64,000 nucleotides of DNA. Origin: Owenia fusiformis. Taxonomy: Eukaryota; Annelida; Polychaeta; Sabellida; Oweniidae. The notes beneath the pieces were generated by a model. It was not told the origin of the DNA. It saw only the letters and a list, made by a program, of their open reading frames with translations, and did not search any database. Position numbers and translations under genes: made by a program. The stretch is from contig CAIIXF020000012.1 of NCBI GenBank assembly GCA_903813345.2, positions 8,367,432-8,431,431 of the forward strand. Reading direction: 5' to 3'. This document shows positions 36,257 to 49,035 of the stretch, in pieces. Every line of letters begins with the position of its first letter. Within the stretch, counting starts at the first letter, position 1.

Positions 36257-39200
36257 TTTGTCATGTTAATGCCTTGTTTAATTAGTGCTGCGGTTGTAAC
36301 AGTGTAGTGGTGGTTATTCTTCATTTTTAGGAAAACAACCTGTAGAGTACAGGGTAAATTATACGCAAGAACCTCTATAGAGGACTCTGCTAAACGTTAA
36401 CATGGGTATTCGAAAAATGGGGCTCCGAGGAATTCGTAAAAACAACGAGAAGTCCATTTAGGTATCACGAGAAATGCGAATTTTACGGAAACAATAATGT
36501 TACAGTCATCATAAATTTTACTCGTTTGTGCCAAAGCGACATGATGGCGAATTGTACATTAATTACAAGCAATGAAAAGGCCAATAGCCATGAGTTCCTG
36601 GTTCTTGCAGAGAGTGAACTATTTTCTTTACATTTTGTCTTTTTCTCCTAAATGACTTGTAATTCACCCAGCCAACTTATTCCAAAGCTCTGTAAATTGA
36701 ACAGCATAAGGAAGTAAAAGTACTTGCATGCAAACGATGTCGCATTAACGACTTTGCATCGATGAATCTATCTTTGACAATTAATTAGAAACTTTAAATC
36801 TGTTATCTAAAACAGATGTATTTCCTGATCTAAAAAGTACTAACACTCTGTAAAACACGCAATTCTGTGCGGCAGCTAGAAATGTACTGATTTCTAACTT
36901 TCCCTTTCTTATCGGTGATATTTGCCATTTTTTAGTACCTACATGTATAGTTAAGGAAGTAAACTGAATTTTCAGTTATAGAATCAAGACCAGAACAGTG
37001 TTCTGATCAGAGGAGTGCAGGATCGATGAGGATCAGCGCATATTGACACGAATGCCAACGGATTTATTCTAAATCGATTTTGTTGTCCCCACCTTACCGC
37101 TGAAAAAAAAAATTTATTCTAAGATAAATTCATGTGATGAACAGTTGGTATCTACTTTTATTTGTACTATCTTAGGTGAATCGTGTCAGTGATTGGCAAA
37201 ATAATCACGATCATCATTTTGATCGATGTGTTAAAAATAACCGATAGCATGGTTTGGCGTTTTTAACCGGTGCAATCTTAGATGAAGAGCATGACAAATA
37301 CCGATATCGTTGATAAATATCCTCAAAAGGGTTAACTTAAATTAAAACAAACTTTCTGCTTAATTATATATTTGATGAATGTGAATACTTAAAAGCGACA
37401 CGAAGGGATTTTTCAACGCTTTGCTAGGATAAACCACAATTCAGAGGCTTCATACATATTTATTTGACTGATACTTACGATGTCATATTATGAACAAATT
37501 GATTAGAATATGTTCGGTAATATACGAGTACGCAATTTTTCCATCGCATGGGACTCGTCAAAATGACGTAGACATTTTAAAACACGTCGGTCTCTGAGTC
37601 GATCCTGGCTTTCGCATTACACTGTTTCGCCTTCCTGATCTAAATATTTTCCCAAGAAACTACTCTCGCATTAATTGACTAAAGTTAGACTCTTGATAAT
37701 CATAATGCAATATCTCAAAACGTTACCTAGTCGTATTTTGCCATTGGATCTCTCGCTATGCGCAAAACAAAAGAGTTATTTAAAATAACGTTTGTTTAAC
37801 ATGTCCATTCTGTTTAATATCCTAAAACTGACGTGAACACTCTCTTCATTTTGACTTTTACATCTGTTATTTCAAAGAAAAATCAAAACTCAGAGCCTAC
37901 AGGTATGTACCAGCCAATACACCTGAATCTGTGGTGTTTGTTTCAGTTGATCATGAACATTTTCTGTTTTCTGTGTTTAGAGGTTATTTATAATGTAAAG
38001 CATAGCATCGAATGCCATTTATCTATTCACTCAGCGGTAATAAAAACCAACAAATAAGTTAATGGTACGTTTGTAATTGTTCCTGTCAGTAAAATGTTTC
38101 AATTCTTTGATTGAATGGCATTCACACCTGTTAGCAATACAGGATCGAGTTTGTTTTTGACGTATTCTTCCAGATCTTGATATTATGAAGGTTATGATGA
38201 ACAGTTTCCCGTCAATCATTCCCAAATGCAATGTGGTTCTATTTTTCATATTTACTTGCTTTAAGTATTACCATTTTTCCAAATTGCCTTTAATTGTTTC
38301 TAAAGATGCAAATCTGCTCCCGATCTCTCAACTCCCCTCGGTGTTATTTTTTAATCATACACCCTGACTTTTTAATGTCTGATTGAATATTACTGTTAAT
38401 TGAGTTTCTTCATATAGCGTGGCTGATAATGCTGATGCCCAGCCACAAGCACATGTGTACTTATTTAATGTATTCTTTGTAGAATTATATAAATAAATAA
38501 AAAAAAACTTTGACAAAAAAACATAATTGATTGAAAGTATGAAAAATAAAGTATTCTTGCAACCTGTTTTCTTCCCTTCCATCAACCATTTAACGGTTTA
38601 GCAATATCATCAATGTCTGACCCACATCATTATTGTAGCAAACATCGGGGAAAGTGGAAGTGATTTGAAAGGAATTTAATTCATATTTCCATACCTATGG
38701 ACATGGTTAAAGGCAGAATTAGATCTATAGGGGTTGGCAAACTGATAGCAAGCAATCTAAAATAGACATAGCAATGTATTCCCTACAATTATAATTATAT
38801 CATAATCTTTCTCAAATATTTAATACACACTTCGGGTTTATAGACTTGACAAGGAATGATACAGACAACATATTCTAAAACTGAAACAAGCATTGCCACT
38901 TCTATTATACTCTTTGCTAGATTTAATGTCAACTTTTAATAATAGCTTTTAAGACAGTTTTCATCACATAGGCAGGCTTAATCATTTATGGAAAGTACAA
39001 CGGGTGATTTCGATTGCATAACTTTGTACTTTACAAGTTTACATAAGCTGGAATAAGAAGGATATGGGTGGGCTATGCAACACCCGGTGCCTGCAGAAAA
39101 TATTAAACATATTATGATACTATATTTAAGATTTCCCTATTACATTGATAGACACATTTTTAAATTGAATAATTGCCTCTGATGAGCAGATACTTCCTTT

Positions 39201-39636
39201 TGTTAACGTCATTAGAACAGGTGTCAGAGAGGAATAGAAGATTGAGAAATAAAAAGTCAAGTACCCATTGCATTCGTTTTCGTTGTTTATAACTAGACTC
39301 TTCGCGCAGGGTAGAAGTAAAACATGTATCGGTGTATAATATTTATTTTATGATTATACCTCTCATAGTTCAACTATTCATTCTCCAATCAATGCTCAAT
39401 GTCGGCGGTTAACTGTATCAGTTAGATCCCTAAACTCAACTCAAACGGATTTGTTGACCGAGTATGGAGTAACATTATTTTTCCCTCATACTGCTCTCGG
39501 ATGTATAATTGGAACTGGGTAGAATGCCAGAAAACATATATTGTGTATGACTGGCATATTACATGGTGTTTACAAGCAGAAGGGGTAACACTCGTTATAA
39601 ATTCAACATCGTTTGTTTCATTTTTACACCTGGTTG
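36257..39636. other. Intergenic DNA, nothing recognised
   Basis: About 3.4 kb of AT-rich sequence. Frames at 37833-38057, 38031-38249, 38355-38585 and 39422-39640 overlap each other in different frames and have no domains. If the candidate exon at 39637-39860 is real, its 3' UTR would lie at the top of this stretch. Confidence 0.35.
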
Positions 39637-39860
39637 TCATATCACATTCTCCCCTGCAGGTCGTTTGAAGTCTTCTCCTACTTTACGAGATATGATTAAG
39701 TTAGATATCTGGTCGAAAGGAAGTAAAGCGCGCAGTTGATTAGATGGCGCTTGTACATGCCTACAATCATCGAACACATTTCGCGGTCCTTCTGCACTGA
39801 TGATTTCATCTTGTTGGCTTAAAGTCTGATGGCAGTCTAGGGACGCTATGTCATCGTAGT
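39637..39860 (-). CDS. Candidate terminal exon, function unknown
   Basis: A 73-codon frame with no Met, closed on its 5' side by a stop overlapping a plausible acceptor (TTTACTTTCATTGTTAAG/AC) and ending in TGA at 39637-39639. The peptide begins YDDIASLDCHQTLSQQDEII and ends VGEDFKRPAGENVI. It is hydrophilic, balanced in composition and GC-richer than its surroundings, unlike most chance frames here. It looks like the C-terminal tail of an intracellular or receptor protein. I find no neighbouring exon by eye, and a chance frame of this length is quite possible. Confidence 0.3.
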
Positions 39861-42039
39861 CTTAACAATGAAAGTAAATGCCTGTTAAAACAATGGCCAA
39901 TAAGCAACACTCATTTAAGCACTCATGGATAGCTTGTATGCTACTTTTTGCAATAGTTGCGTTATATAACAGCGTTGTGATTAGAGTTTTGATTTCACTC
40001 CAAAACCAGGAAAAATACAGATTGTTAAGGTAGATCATGGGCTTATTTAATACCCGGGAATAAGTATGTGTTCCAAACGAAACGACATGACATCCGGGGC
40101 TTTGCATGGTCCTCATTACAAAGTAGTGGTTAAATAGGTTTGCACCGAGGCTTTATTTAAGAATATGTAGTGTCAAAAAAAGATTAGCCTACGCCTTCGT
40201 CTACGCCTGATAATTGTGTTTTGTAAAAATTCAATTCAACAGATTGACACACACGAGTCACTTCGATATTTTCTCATGAAATTCCCGTTTAATGAACCCG
40301 TTACCACGGCAACAAACGCTAAACTCGTTGTCATATTAACAAGTTTAACTATAACTGTATAAAGTCAATCTATCGCCGATTTGCAAGCTATATTCGTCTC
40401 GAATCCTAATGAATGACATTCACAGGTTGAATCATAACTAAGGTACTTCACTGCGTTCAATTATTCCTTTAATAAGTTGTTTCCCTGAAGAACAGGATCG
40501 AATATGACAACTTGCAATTACGGTAGTGTAATACTTAGCTGTACGTACTTGCCAATCAGTCATTCCAGGGTCATAGCCATGATTTTGAACAAGACACAGA
40601 GTGATAAATATCGCACTTTTAAAAAAGTCAAAAATATAATGAAATGGAATTTTGATAGCAAGATTTTTTGTGGCGCCCGCAGGGCAAGTCAACTATGACG
40701 GACGCGCCTACACAAGACAACGAAAACAAAACACTTTTAAAAAGTATGATTTTAAAGGAGGAATCTTCAGAAATGAAGCATATACGGTTACTTTACAATA
40801 CGATCGCCGCATTTAGATTTTGATCATTATGCAGTGTCCGAAGTTTGACGACTTGCTACGATACCTGGAAGATATCCTTCTAAAAATCACATTTCGGATA
40901 GAAAGTTTACAGTATAATGTGACTGTCATAAACCTATAGTTGCCCCTGTTGTCATTATCTAAGTTAAGTGCTTAGCGATATGTAGAAATAGACAAAGGTG
41001 TACATTCATTGCAAAGTAGTCTAGTTTTTGCATACTAGTATCTTGAATTCAAATCGTGATTTTTATGCTATGTGGCAACAGAATGAGGATCATAGTATTA
41101 GTATGCCACTAATCGTAAATTATGATTTTCTTGTATTTGGGTATGATTTCTGATATATGAATGGAATAATGATACCGCTTGTTGATATTTCTCTTTTATT
41201 ACCTCTGTTTAGTTTTGAATTACCCATATTGAATATTCCATGGGGGTTCTCCATTTATCTTTATATGTCGAGGGAAATCCCGAGAGAGAGAAAAAATAAA
41301 GCGCCTTTACATGTTCCCAGATTTGTCATTTTGCGTACGAGAGAGTTGGAATGACTGCCAATCAATCAATCGGACAATTTGTTCCAGGATTTCATATTTC
41401 ATTGTCAGGTTTCTCTTTAACCGTCTTCTTGAACGATGAATACATTTCATCGCATCATTTCTATTAACCCTACTGTGGATAACGTACTTTAATAACACTG
41501 TCGGATGTCAGATGACCCCCCCCCCCCGGCGTTTCAAAAGTCGAATGGGTACAGCTAAAACTAAGGTAGCATAGTGTAGGTCATTCAATACCCTCGAGGT
41601 GTATCCACATAAGGGTTAAAGTGGAACTCGTAGTATACCTAATAGAAGATTGACATTTCAGATAGGTGAGTCTAGTGGGGATTAAAGGCACACTCAGATC
41701 TCTTGAGCAACCTTTTCAAAGTTGTTCAATTTTTGAATAATTTGAGCTAATTTCTTGTGACGTCTATTTTCTAAAATTCCCAGGAGCTCTTATTTAACAT
41801 AACACTATTCATCATGTTTCGCAAAAGAATTGTGTTTACTCAGATATTTTCCAACAATTTTGGAGATATCACCTATATTGCATAATGACGTTAAATAACT
41901 TCACTAATTGACACGATTTCGCAGGTCGGAAGATGCTGCATGTTTGTTTGAGATGATAAAGACTAAATCGGTATACCAAATGAACATATCGTGCTGCCTT
42001 CGTTGCATAAACGTCCTGATTTCCCTAACCAATATACTA
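39861..42039. other. Intergenic (or intronic) DNA
   Basis: AT-rich with a C-run at 41515-41527. The minus frames at 39862-40116 and 40438-40692 and the plus frame at 41157-41354 are short and unsupported. If the exon at 39637-39860 is real, this stretch would be upstream intron. Confidence 0.35.
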
Positions 42040-42245
42040 TGCAGGCCCGTAGCCAGAATTTTCCAAGGGGGGGGGGTTCACTTTTCCCAAAAATTCTAGG
42101 GGGGGGGTTCACTTTGGCAAATTTGGCCAAAAATCACTCAAAAAGTAGTCAGAATGGTGAAAAACTGCATGATTTTGAAAGAAATTTTGGCCAGGGGGGG
42201 GTCGCCCGAACCCCCCGAACCCCCCCCCCTGGCTACGGGCCTGCA
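42040..42245. mobile_element. CAGGCCCGTAGCCAG-ended MITE
   Basis: The left end GCAGGCCCGTAGCCAG and right end CTGGCTACGGGCCTGC are exact inverted repeats. TGCA sits at both edges (42040-42043, 42242-42245) and may be a 4-bp target duplication or part of the terminal repeat. Inside are three G- or C-runs next to GGTTCAC / CGAACCCC, and 'AAATTTGGCCAAAAA'. About 200 bp, non-coding. Frames at 41908-42251 run across it by chance. Confidence 0.8.
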
Positions 42246-43181
42246 GTATGATTTAAAATCTCTGATCGTTGATCACTAGAATACACATATTTAATGAACC
42301 CAGGTCGCTAACATGCCATTGGAACTTCAAGGAGTCATTCATTTTCACTGTTAATCTTAAATACAATCGCAATATGATTTTATTTGAAGCTAATGGGGCT
42401 TTTCGATCATAGTGTGTGGTCGGGTATCAATGCATTAAGAAAACGTCAACCGAGTTTATTAGAATAACATTTGATTAAGAACTATTATTGATTCGCCGTT
42501 TTACAGAATTAAGATATCAATCAGCTTCATATAACATATCTGTAGAATTATTTACCGACGGAAATTTGGTGTTTGTTTTCACCAATGTATTCTGTAACTA
42601 AATAAATACGACTGGACATTCGGACGCTCCCTCGTATGAAATGCCAGTATAATTGAGATGTTTTTCCAACTTCTGTTGAATAACAAGTACAGTTAACTGA
42701 GCTTGACGAGTATTTCGCCAAACGAAATGGATTTCATCTAAATCTAGGTTCTCCGAGATACTCGTAAATGAAGCGGGGAGATATATTTGGTTTTCTTCAG
42801 TATTTTTGTAGCTTACTTACTTTCTTACTATTTTCGACTAGCGTGCGATACAGACACGTGGAAAACCAAAGGGAAAAGATGCTTTCTTTCCCAAGCAAAG
42901 GTGTTTTGCCTCGAGTCTCTGTTCTCCTTGTCTCCTTCATCTCACATCTATTCCAAATTCCCTTGGGGATGAGCGGTGTATAGCATGGGCGGGGGTAACA
43001 CAGGGATTATATGAATGTTGAATCCAAACTCTTTGATAGATGGCAACGTAAAGAGACTAAGTTGAATTGTTTAAGGGCGACATCTATAAACATTCGCCAG
43101 ACTTTTGTCATAATTTAATTAATGGAAAAACCGTAAACAACGAGCCTGTCCCCATATTAATAAAAATGTACGTCCTATAGC
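42246..43181. other. Intergenic DNA, nothing confirmed
   Basis: The 42768-42983 region is open in two plus frames after a pyrimidine-rich acceptor-like tract ending CGACTAG (about 42840). I cannot connect it to another exon or recognise either peptide, so I do not call a gene. Confidence 0.35.
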
Positions 43182-43290
43182 ATGTTATATTATATTATGT
43201 TTATGTTTATGTTTATGTTTATGTTCATGTTTATGTTTATGTTTTGTTATGTTATGTTATGTTATGTTATGTTTGTTGTTATGTTATGAT
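43182..43290 (+). repeat. TTTATG / TTATG microsatellite
   Basis: Hexamer TTTATG repeats about eight times, then passes into pentamer TTATG repeated about nine times, with one TTCATG and TTTGTTG interruptions. The same TTATG pentamer appears again at 48181. Confidence 0.9.
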
Positions 43291-44976
43291 ATTAGTCCAC
43301 GGTATGAAATTTCTAGGACGTCTAATTAAGGAGTTGGTGGCACCATATCTGCATAATGATATTTGAGCTTATATTTAGATACCTACATGTGTCCCGCGTT
43401 TTATTTTTGTATAGCCGTGATAAATACGGCGGGCTTTTAGGCCGAATAATGCATGTCATTATCAGGGGTCAAAAAACGTGTAAAACGTTTTTCGTATTTT
43501 TTTCATAATTTAAAGTACAAACATTAAAAGAAAATCACATGAAAATATTTTTAATATATACATCAAGTTTCTTGGCTATAATTTTGCGGTATGTGTTCCT
43601 TGGAATACCTTATATATAAAAAATCAAGGTTTCAACATTTTATGTCGTTTCTGAGATATTGGTGAAGCAATCAATATATTGGCACCTTTATTACCTGTGA
43701 ATAACATATGGTTATAATATGTCAGTTTTTTACTAAATAAGTTGTTATACATTTTGAGATATGGACAGCCGTATTCAGGGGTCAATTGCCAATAAAGGGA
43801 GACTCGTTGTTCTTCCTTGTCTAATACCGTCTGCGATTGAAAATTGTTGCATATGGTTGAACATGAATTGGTTGCTTATATAAGGACCATATCTTCAACA
43901 TTTGACTACATGGATCTTTGAGAAATATCGGCAATAATGTAAAAATGAATCGATGTAATGCATCGCAGTGACAAATATAATTGTTGTTATATTATACTGT
44001 TTGTTACACATTAATAAAAGATCAGAATTCTGAAGTAACAAAACATGAACGCACAAGTGGAAATGGAAAAGGCATAGCAACAAATGGAATGTGTTCAAGA
44101 GTATACTAATATAAGGGAATATCAAAGCATTAACATGCAAAATGCAAACGCATATTCGTTACATACACCGAACGCCGAATATGTACTGTCAATGGATTTT
44201 ATGTTGGAAACTATAACAATATGTCATACCACTCTTGGTGGTGACATAAGAAACACTAGCAATCCCAAAGTCAAACGTCTATCAACCCCTCCCGACTCAC
44301 GAGCTAAGTATAAATATCATTCCCAGACCATTACACCAAGTAGCACCTCATTATACTCGAGTCATTACAACACAAATTGAATAAAAATACAAATAGTGAG
44401 CCAATACTCATAACAATACTAATAGTATATTAGATATACAATATTTAGAATTTGGTCTTAATGCTTTGAGATAGATATTATAATTCGTTTAACGTTTAAA
44501 AGGGTCAGCATCCCACTGCAAACCTAAAGCCTTCAGTTTTAGCAATTTAATTGACGATGCCTAAAATAATCCCCACATCCTTCAGCATCTCGAGTACATA
44601 AACTTAAACGGTCGCAAAATCCAGAAATTATTTTACAAAAAGGAACACTGTTCATTAAACAAAACAAAATACCTCAAATAAAAATCAGTGACTATAGCAT
44701 TTGGATTCACTCGCATAAACCAATCGTCTCATGAAAGCTCTTATATAGAACTAATAATTCGTTTATAAATCACAGGTAATATTGCCTAACATAATGCATT
44801 CGCAAAAAAGTAACATCTCACATGAAAAATCAAAAACATAATAGCCTCATGAATATACTCACAAACACGAATACCTCACATATAAATCGTAACTGATATA
44901 ACAACCTCTTCAGTATAGTATATTCCTCGCTTATTATGTGGTACTGTATAAAATGCACTCAAAAAACCTCATATTC
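43291..44976. other. Intergenic DNA
   Basis: No supported gene. The 98-codon plus frame at 44084-44380 is Asn/Ser/Thr/Tyr-rich and somewhat protein-like but has no motif. From about 44380 the sequence is a degenerate, A-rich pattern of 'CTCACATAAAAA..AATA'-like repeats up to the foldback at 44977. Confidence 0.35.
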
Positions 44977-45394
44977 CACATCACGCGGTACTAACTTCGA
45001 CCGTTAATTTGAATTTTTGACCTACCAGGTGCTTGAAAATCAAGGATTGCGAGTCTCATACTGCACCGTTTTTCTTCAAACTTATACCATTAAAAGCAAA
45101 ACAAAATTGCCTTTCTGTCGGTGCATTACTTGATTGTAAAGAGTCCCTCGTTCACGCAGCGTTTTGGTCCCCAGCTGTCGGAAGGCCTTCTTACAGCTGG
45201 GGACCAAAATGCCGCTGGAAGTAGGGTCTCTTATTATAAGAATAATGTACCATCAGAAAGGGATTTTTGTTATGCTTTGAATGGAACAAGTTTGAAGAAA
45301 AACGGTGCAGAATGAGACTCATAATCCTTGATTTTCAAACATCCGGTAGGTCAAAAATTCAAATTAACGGTCGAAGTTAGGACCGCGTGCACAT
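44977..45394. mobile_element. Foldback element, CACGCGG ends, 5-bp target duplication CACAT
   Basis: Arms start CACGCGGTACTAACTTCGAC and, on the other strand, CACGCGGTCCTAACTTCGAC. They remain paired nearly to the centre at about 45186, where CCCCAGCTGTCGGAAGGCCTTCTTACAGCTGGGG closes the hairpin. Flanking CACAT (44977-44981, 45390-45394) is a perfect direct repeat. Total 408 bp without flanks. The frames at 45033-45315 are the arms. CAC-start plus 5-bp duplication is the pattern of Transib-type elements, but the ends are too short a clue to assign. Confidence 0.8.
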
Positions 45395-45496
45395 AAAAAC
45401 TTGGATTAATCAAACGTTATGCGCCTCACATAAAAAACAATATAGCATCACAGAGTGCACTATTTAAAAGGAATACCTTTTTATAAAATTTCAAAT

Positions 45497-46014
45497 ATTA
45501 TCACTACTACCCACCTAGTTACACAGACGTATCGTCAGTGTATCATGGCTGAACTACTTCCGGGATTTGAATTTGGTAAGATATTTTTATTTCTCGATTT
45601 ACATCTACTTATAAGTCACGATGTGGATTATAATTTGGCTCGAAGTTATGGGAGATAATCTTGTTTGAAAATGTGTCGATGGTTTTAGGTTTGGTATGTT
45701 AACGAAGACGCATTTCACATATTTAGTCCCTCGCTTTTGTTACACTGACGACCGGCATTAATATTGCCAATAGTACACTGATATTGGTCGTTCGTCAGTG
45801 TAACAAAAGCGAGGGACTAAATACCTGAATTGTGTCTTTGTTAACATATAGAACCTAAAACCATCGACACATTCTCAAACAAGACTATCTTCCTTAACTT
45901 CGAGGCAAATTCTTATCCACAACGTGACTTATAAGTAGGTGTAAATCGGGAAATAAAAAAATCTTACCGAAACCTAGTCCCGGTCTGTGTAACTAGGTGG
46001 GTAGCAGTGATTAT
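45497..46014. mobile_element. Foldback element, CACTACTACCC ends, 5-bp target duplication ATTAT
   Basis: Arms start CACTACTACCCACCTAGTTA (45502) and CACTGCTACCCACCTAGTTA on the other strand (46009). Pairing continues through TTTAGTCCCTCGCTTTTGTT and centres near 45755. Flanking ATTAT (45497-45501, 46010-46014) is a perfect direct repeat. 508 bp without flanks. Sequence is unlike the foldback at 44977, but the CAC termini and 5-bp duplication are the same. Frame 45455-45658 is the left arm. Confidence 0.8.
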
Positions 46015-46352
46015 ACAGAATATAGAATGAAGTTAAAAGAAACTTGTACTCCCCTAAAATAAAGTGTATGGATAGTACTCACAATTAGCAACGACCCAGG
46101 GACAATGACTACCACTCTACATAAAACATTAACAATGATATTGAACTTCTTCACTACTTAGTATTCAGCATAGAATTTACTCAGAAATGAGTAATACATG
46201 GTATTCAAGTATAAATTAAATTACCTCCTTCATATGTGACATATGATTTCACCCAGAAACTAGTTTTTCTAGCAATACCCGATATAAAGACAAAAGAGAT
46301 ATAGCCTGGGAGTAGCCATTTTGTCCCAAATTCTATCCAAAATGTCATGAAT

Positions 46353-46529
46353 ATTGTAATGATATACATGTAATGTGTGAACAATCCCCGGGATTGTCAT
46401 GATTGTCATTTGATAAACGTTTCGTCCAGTACATACATCCGGGTTAAAGAGAGTGAGAATAAACGCCATTACAAATGGACCCAATCATCCCCGGGGATTG
46501 TTCACACATTACATGTATATCATTACAAA
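46353..46529. mobile_element. 177-bp MITE with ~40-bp terminal inverted repeats
   Basis: Left arm TTGTAATGATATACATGTAA..TGTGAACAATCCCCGGGATT and the right arm are inverted copies with nearly perfect match over about 40 bp. The centre is unpaired. It contains two CCCGGG/CCCCGGGG sites. The frames 46269-46484 and 46377-46754 cross it and are not credible genes. Confidence 0.75.
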
Positions 46530-48180
46530 TATGTACGCACGAGTGCCAAATGCGAAAGACCAAAAATGACAAAACATAGCAGGAAAATGAAATGTCTAAG
46601 ATCTCATTGCCAAATGGAAAGAAAATCCAACTATCCCAAATCAATATACAACGTGAAAGGAAAATGTATCTTACAACACTCACAACAATTCGTAAAAGTG
46701 CAATTTGCATGGCTTTGGCGACATAGAGTTTGTGCACAAATGAATAATGCCTGATTTGATAAAAAGTTACAAATTAAAAAATGAAGTATGGCTTCCTAAA
46801 ACTCGAATGGAAAGATCGGAAACGAGAGATGTTGGATTCCTGAAAAAATTGAGAGAACCGGTCTAACAAAAAATGATTCGATGTCGTCTTTAAATATCGG
46901 AGGCTCGTCTGAAAGATTGGATGTGTGCAACACTATATATTTCTCCCAATTCCAATCTTTGCACTTTGCACGCGATGGGTGAGTTGATATGATTGATAGG
47001 GTCACACCATGGAACAACGATACATATCGTGAACACAGATGATAAAATATAGATAGTCAATGAAATAAAATATAAATGAGTACCTTTAATTTCGTATAAT
47101 TCACAATCTCGCCCTGCTGAATGAAATCGTCTCTAACGGTGTCACTCATCCATCACGAAGGTTGGTTTCTGGTTCTTATTAATAACAGTATGGCTCTCAC
47201 TTATAAATTTACATTTACAATAGAACGAACATTTGTCAAGTTATGATCAAAACAAAAACTAAATCTTGTCTTCGCAAGGGACAGTTCAAAAAACTAAATT
47301 ACTATCTTGAATTTCACAAATCTTGCTCTACTGCATCAAATCGTCCTGAATATAGTCACTCGTCAACCACGAAAGTTGATTTCTGGTTTCTTAATCAATC
47401 ATTCTAGCGTTCTCATTTATAAAACAATCGATAATTAAAACTGAAATATATTATAATGCATTCAATGTTTACTTTCTTACAACATTGCATGGTTATTTTA
47501 TTGTGGGAGCACAGCATTGTGACACTATGATATTTGCGACGCATTTGACTGCGCCTTCTTTATTCCTCGATGCAAATCATCTAGTTTAAAAATGTAAACA
47601 TTCCAATACCAAAATTAGATTAATTATTTAAATGATACATCCTTTATATTTTTATTTGATTACGTTTTGAATATCATTAACAATAATCCGCTGTTTGACC
47701 CTTGAAAACGCAAGAAATATTTCCGTGAATATATAGTTTCTATAAGTACAAAACTAATATGTTACTAATTATAGATTTTCTGAATATTTCGCATAATTTG
47801 GTCACATCTGCTCTGTCTTATTTTTTTCTAAATAATAAAACGTTGAAAAGTACCCTAGTGCAATGCACTAATTGAAAAATGACATTTACGTTAAAATAGT
47901 ATTATATTTCTATGTAATCCTAATCCTTTAAATTATATATAAGTTTCGATTTACAATTTGAGTCTCATAAAATGCACTAAAATGCGCATGAAAAGTTTTA
48001 CGTTTTTTGACCTCTTGTGATGACAGACATAATGCGACCCGAAAGCCTTAATATTTTTTACCAAATGGCATTTTTAAAAGCATAAGGACATATGCCCCTC
48101 CCTAAATATCGGTTCAAATGTCGTTATGCATATATGGTGCCACGGATTTGTAATATCTATGAGCCATACCATGGACTATA
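46530..48180. other. Intergenic DNA with a diverged ~220-bp tandem duplication
   Basis: About 47085-47240 and 47300-47425 are diverged copies: both read in order a 'TTCACAAATCT/TTCACAATCTC' block, CT(A/G)CTG.AT.AAATCGTC, a CACTC(A/G)TC block, then GGTTGGTTTCTGG / AGTTGATTTCTGG. On the minus strand the shared part gives RDDFIQQGEIVNY in one copy and a similar but interrupted peptide in the other. It may be a decayed duplicated exon, but this is weak. Otherwise nothing recognised. Confidence 0.4.
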
Positions 48181-48390
48181 TGTTATGTTATGTTATGTTG
48201 TTATGTTATGTTTGTTATGTTACATTATGGTATGGTATGGTATGGTATGGTATGGTATGGTATGGTATGGTATGGTATGGTACGTTATGTTTGTTATGTT
48301 ATGTTATGGCATGGCATGCCAATGAAATGCTGTATGGTATGGTATTGTATGGTATGACATGGTATGGTATGGTATGGTATGGGAGTGTAT
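48181..48390 (+). repeat. TTATG / TATGG pentanucleotide microsatellite
   Basis: Begins as TTATG repeats, changes to about ten uninterrupted TATGG units (48225-48280), returns to TTATG and ends in further TATGG units. A short relic of the same repeat is at 48911-48931. Because the unit is five bases, reading it gives the periodic peptide WYGMV; the frames 48092-48410 are artefacts of this. Confidence 0.9.
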
Positions 48391-48391
48391 G

Positions 48392-48880
48392 TTATTATGC
48401 ACCTCATTAAAATACTCAAATTTGATTGGTTAAGAGCTGCAGGTTCTACTCCCCTACGTGGCAGCAAGATCTCGTTCTATCCAGTATTGAAGCAACGAGA
48501 TCTCAAACCATCCCGTATGCCAGAATACCTATCCTCGAAAAAATACTTTCGACGATTCCATTTGTCGATGACGTCATTTTCTTAGAATCTCTTCCATGTT
48601 GAATTTGAGACGAATGCGAGGGAAAAATGATTTGCGTGATATGAGAGAAGGGGATTTCTATTCAATTTCCTGTGATTAACTGACAAAAGGTAGGTGGCGC
48701 TAGATAAGGCATCGGCCAAACTTAGGAGGGAATACTGAAGAATACTAGTAAGGCAAATGAGAGAATAAATGGAATTTTTGATAGTCGAACACCCAAGCTA
48801 AGCTTACAGGCTCGGCTTCTGTTTTAGGTAGTAGACCCATTCTTTAAAATAAAGTATTTCTCAAAGGAGGTGCATAATAA
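48392..48880 (+). mobile_element. Crypton-like or unclassified element, TTATTATGCACCTC ends
   Basis: The left end TTATTATGCACCTCATTAAA is followed by ATACTCAAATTTGATTGG. The right end is the reverse complement of TTATTATGCACCTCCTTTGA. About 489 bp. An almost identical left end starts at 63750. The 'ATACTC..ATTTGATTGGT' block is also close to the 5' end of the Crypton-like fragment at 55051-55475, so I group them tentatively. No coding region remains. Confidence 0.5.
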
Positions 48881-49035
48881 AATAAATACAGTATTTGTTT
48901 AATATTATGGTTGTATGGTATGGTATGGTATAATTATACATTATTTGTTCGATAAGCACATTTATTTCACACCTGATATAATTTGAGAAAGGCTAATTAG
49001 TTATAACAAGACTCAGAGTGAACAGAATCGCACCA

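Noticed and set aside
42768-42983. Two overlapping frames after an acceptor-like tract
   Set aside because: Neither peptide is recognisable and no partner exon was found.
44084-44380. 98-codon plus frame, Asn/Ser/Thr-rich
   Set aside because: Composition is only mildly protein-like; no motif, splice site or neighbour supports it.
45033-45658. Small plus frames
   Set aside because: Arms of two foldback elements read as protein; no independent support.
48092-48410. WYGMVWYGMV frames
   Set aside because: Produced by the TATGG pentanucleotide microsatellite.
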